Assembly (NCBI GenBank): GCA_029250345.1
Contig: JAQXFL010000159.1
Location: 1 to 14,769, forward strand
Direction: 5' to 3'
Source of the DNA: Candidatus Poseidoniaceae archaeon
GTDB taxonomy: Archaea > Thermoplasmatota > Poseidoniia > Poseidoniales > Poseidoniaceae
DNA: 14,769 nucleotides
Part shown: one piece after another, positions 14,595 to 14,769 of the stretch
Layout: each line of letters starts with the position of its first letter
Numbering within the stretch: position 1 is the first letter of the stretch
Notes under the pieces: generated by a model
The model's database searches: none
Told to the model about the DNA's origin: nothing
Seen by the model: only the letters and a program-made list of their open reading frames with translations
Program-made: the position numbers and the translations under genes

Positions 14595-14750
14595 ATGTCA
14601 AGAAATAAACCAGCAGCAAAGAAAATCCGCCTAATGAAGGCAGGCAAGCAGAATCGGCGTGTCCCAGTTTGGGTCATGCTAAAGACCGACCGAAACACTG
14701 TGTCGCACCCAAAGCGACACCACTGGCGCCGTAGCAAGCTCCAACGCTGA
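14595..14750 (+). CDS. rpl39e: 50S ribosomal protein L39e
   Basis: A 51-residue highly basic protein: MSRNKPAAKKIRLMKAGK, then QNRRVPVWVMLKTDR, ending HPKRHHWRRSKLQR. This is the archaeal/eukaryotic L39e, a short extended peptide lining the exit tunnel of the large ribosomal subunit; the conserved PVW and C-terminal WRR(S)KL motifs are present. Length matches the family exactly (about 51). AAGGTG is about seven bases before the ATG, and it follows pdcd5 by 14 bases, so it is co-transcribed. Confidence 0.97.
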   Translation: MSRNKPAAKKIRLMKAGKQNRRVPVWVMLKTDRNTVSHPKRHHWRRSKLQR

Positions 14751-14761
14751 GGTGATTAATT

Positions 14762-14769
14762 ATGGTACG
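14762..14769 (+). CDS. rpl31e: Probable 50S ribosomal protein L31e, first codons only (cut by right edge)
   Basis: An ATG with GTA and two further bases is seen before the window ends, with GAGGTG just upstream (14749-14754) overlapping the rpl39e stop. Identity is inferred only from gene order: in archaea rpl39e is normally followed by rpl31e. The coding sequence itself is too short to identify. Confidence 0.5.

Overview
The window looks like a piece of a marine archaeal chromosome, most likely Thermoplasmatota and probably a Marine Group II (Poseidoniales) relative. The domain call is firm. The right edge carries the archaeal/eukaryotic-type ribosomal proteins S19e and L39e and a PDCD5-family protein, in the usual archaeal order leading to L31e. 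TATA-like boxes stand about 25-35 bases ahead of several start codons, and Shine-Dalgarno sites of the GGAGGTG type occur inside operons. The lineage call is inference from gene style (large surface proteins with short C-terminal tails, TPR/EF-hand protein, split transhydrogenase); no marker lineage test could be run.

Left part (1-2854): a minus-strand operon for proton-translocating NAD(P) transhydrogenase (pntAa, pntAb, and pntB cut by the left edge) is divergent from a plus-strand LDH-like malate dehydrogenase. Both concern NAD(H)/NADP(H) balance. Their shared 208-base intergenic region has three short perfect inverted repeats.

Middle left (2866-6725): minus-strand genes for a GcvT/YgfZ-type folate-binding protein and, just upstream of it, an A-type Fe-S carrier (IscA/HesB), a pair that makes sense in Fe-S cluster assembly or repair. 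A small 37-residue reading frame overlaps the ygfZ tail and may be its frameshifted end. Upstream lies a ~897-residue cytoplasmic TPR protein with two EF-hand-like loops.

Middle (6759-8425): a plus-strand cluster of an NADPH-dependent FMN reductase-family flavoprotein, an FGE-sulfatase-family protein without the usual copper-binding cysteines, and a glutaredoxin-dependent ArsC-type reductase.

Right middle (8379-13554): minus-strand genes for a PqqD-family protein, a 59-residue two-helix membrane protein and a ~1178-residue exported, membrane-anchored adhesin-like protein, which probably form one operon read from a TATA box at 12711-12719. Upstream is a 271-residue protein with a membrane helix at each end.

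Right edge (13703-14769): plus-strand ribosomal cluster rps19e, pdcd5, rpl39e and the first codons of probable rpl31e. No rRNA, tRNA, CRISPR array, insertion sequence or prophage gene was seen. No gene-free stretch exceeds about 210 bases.
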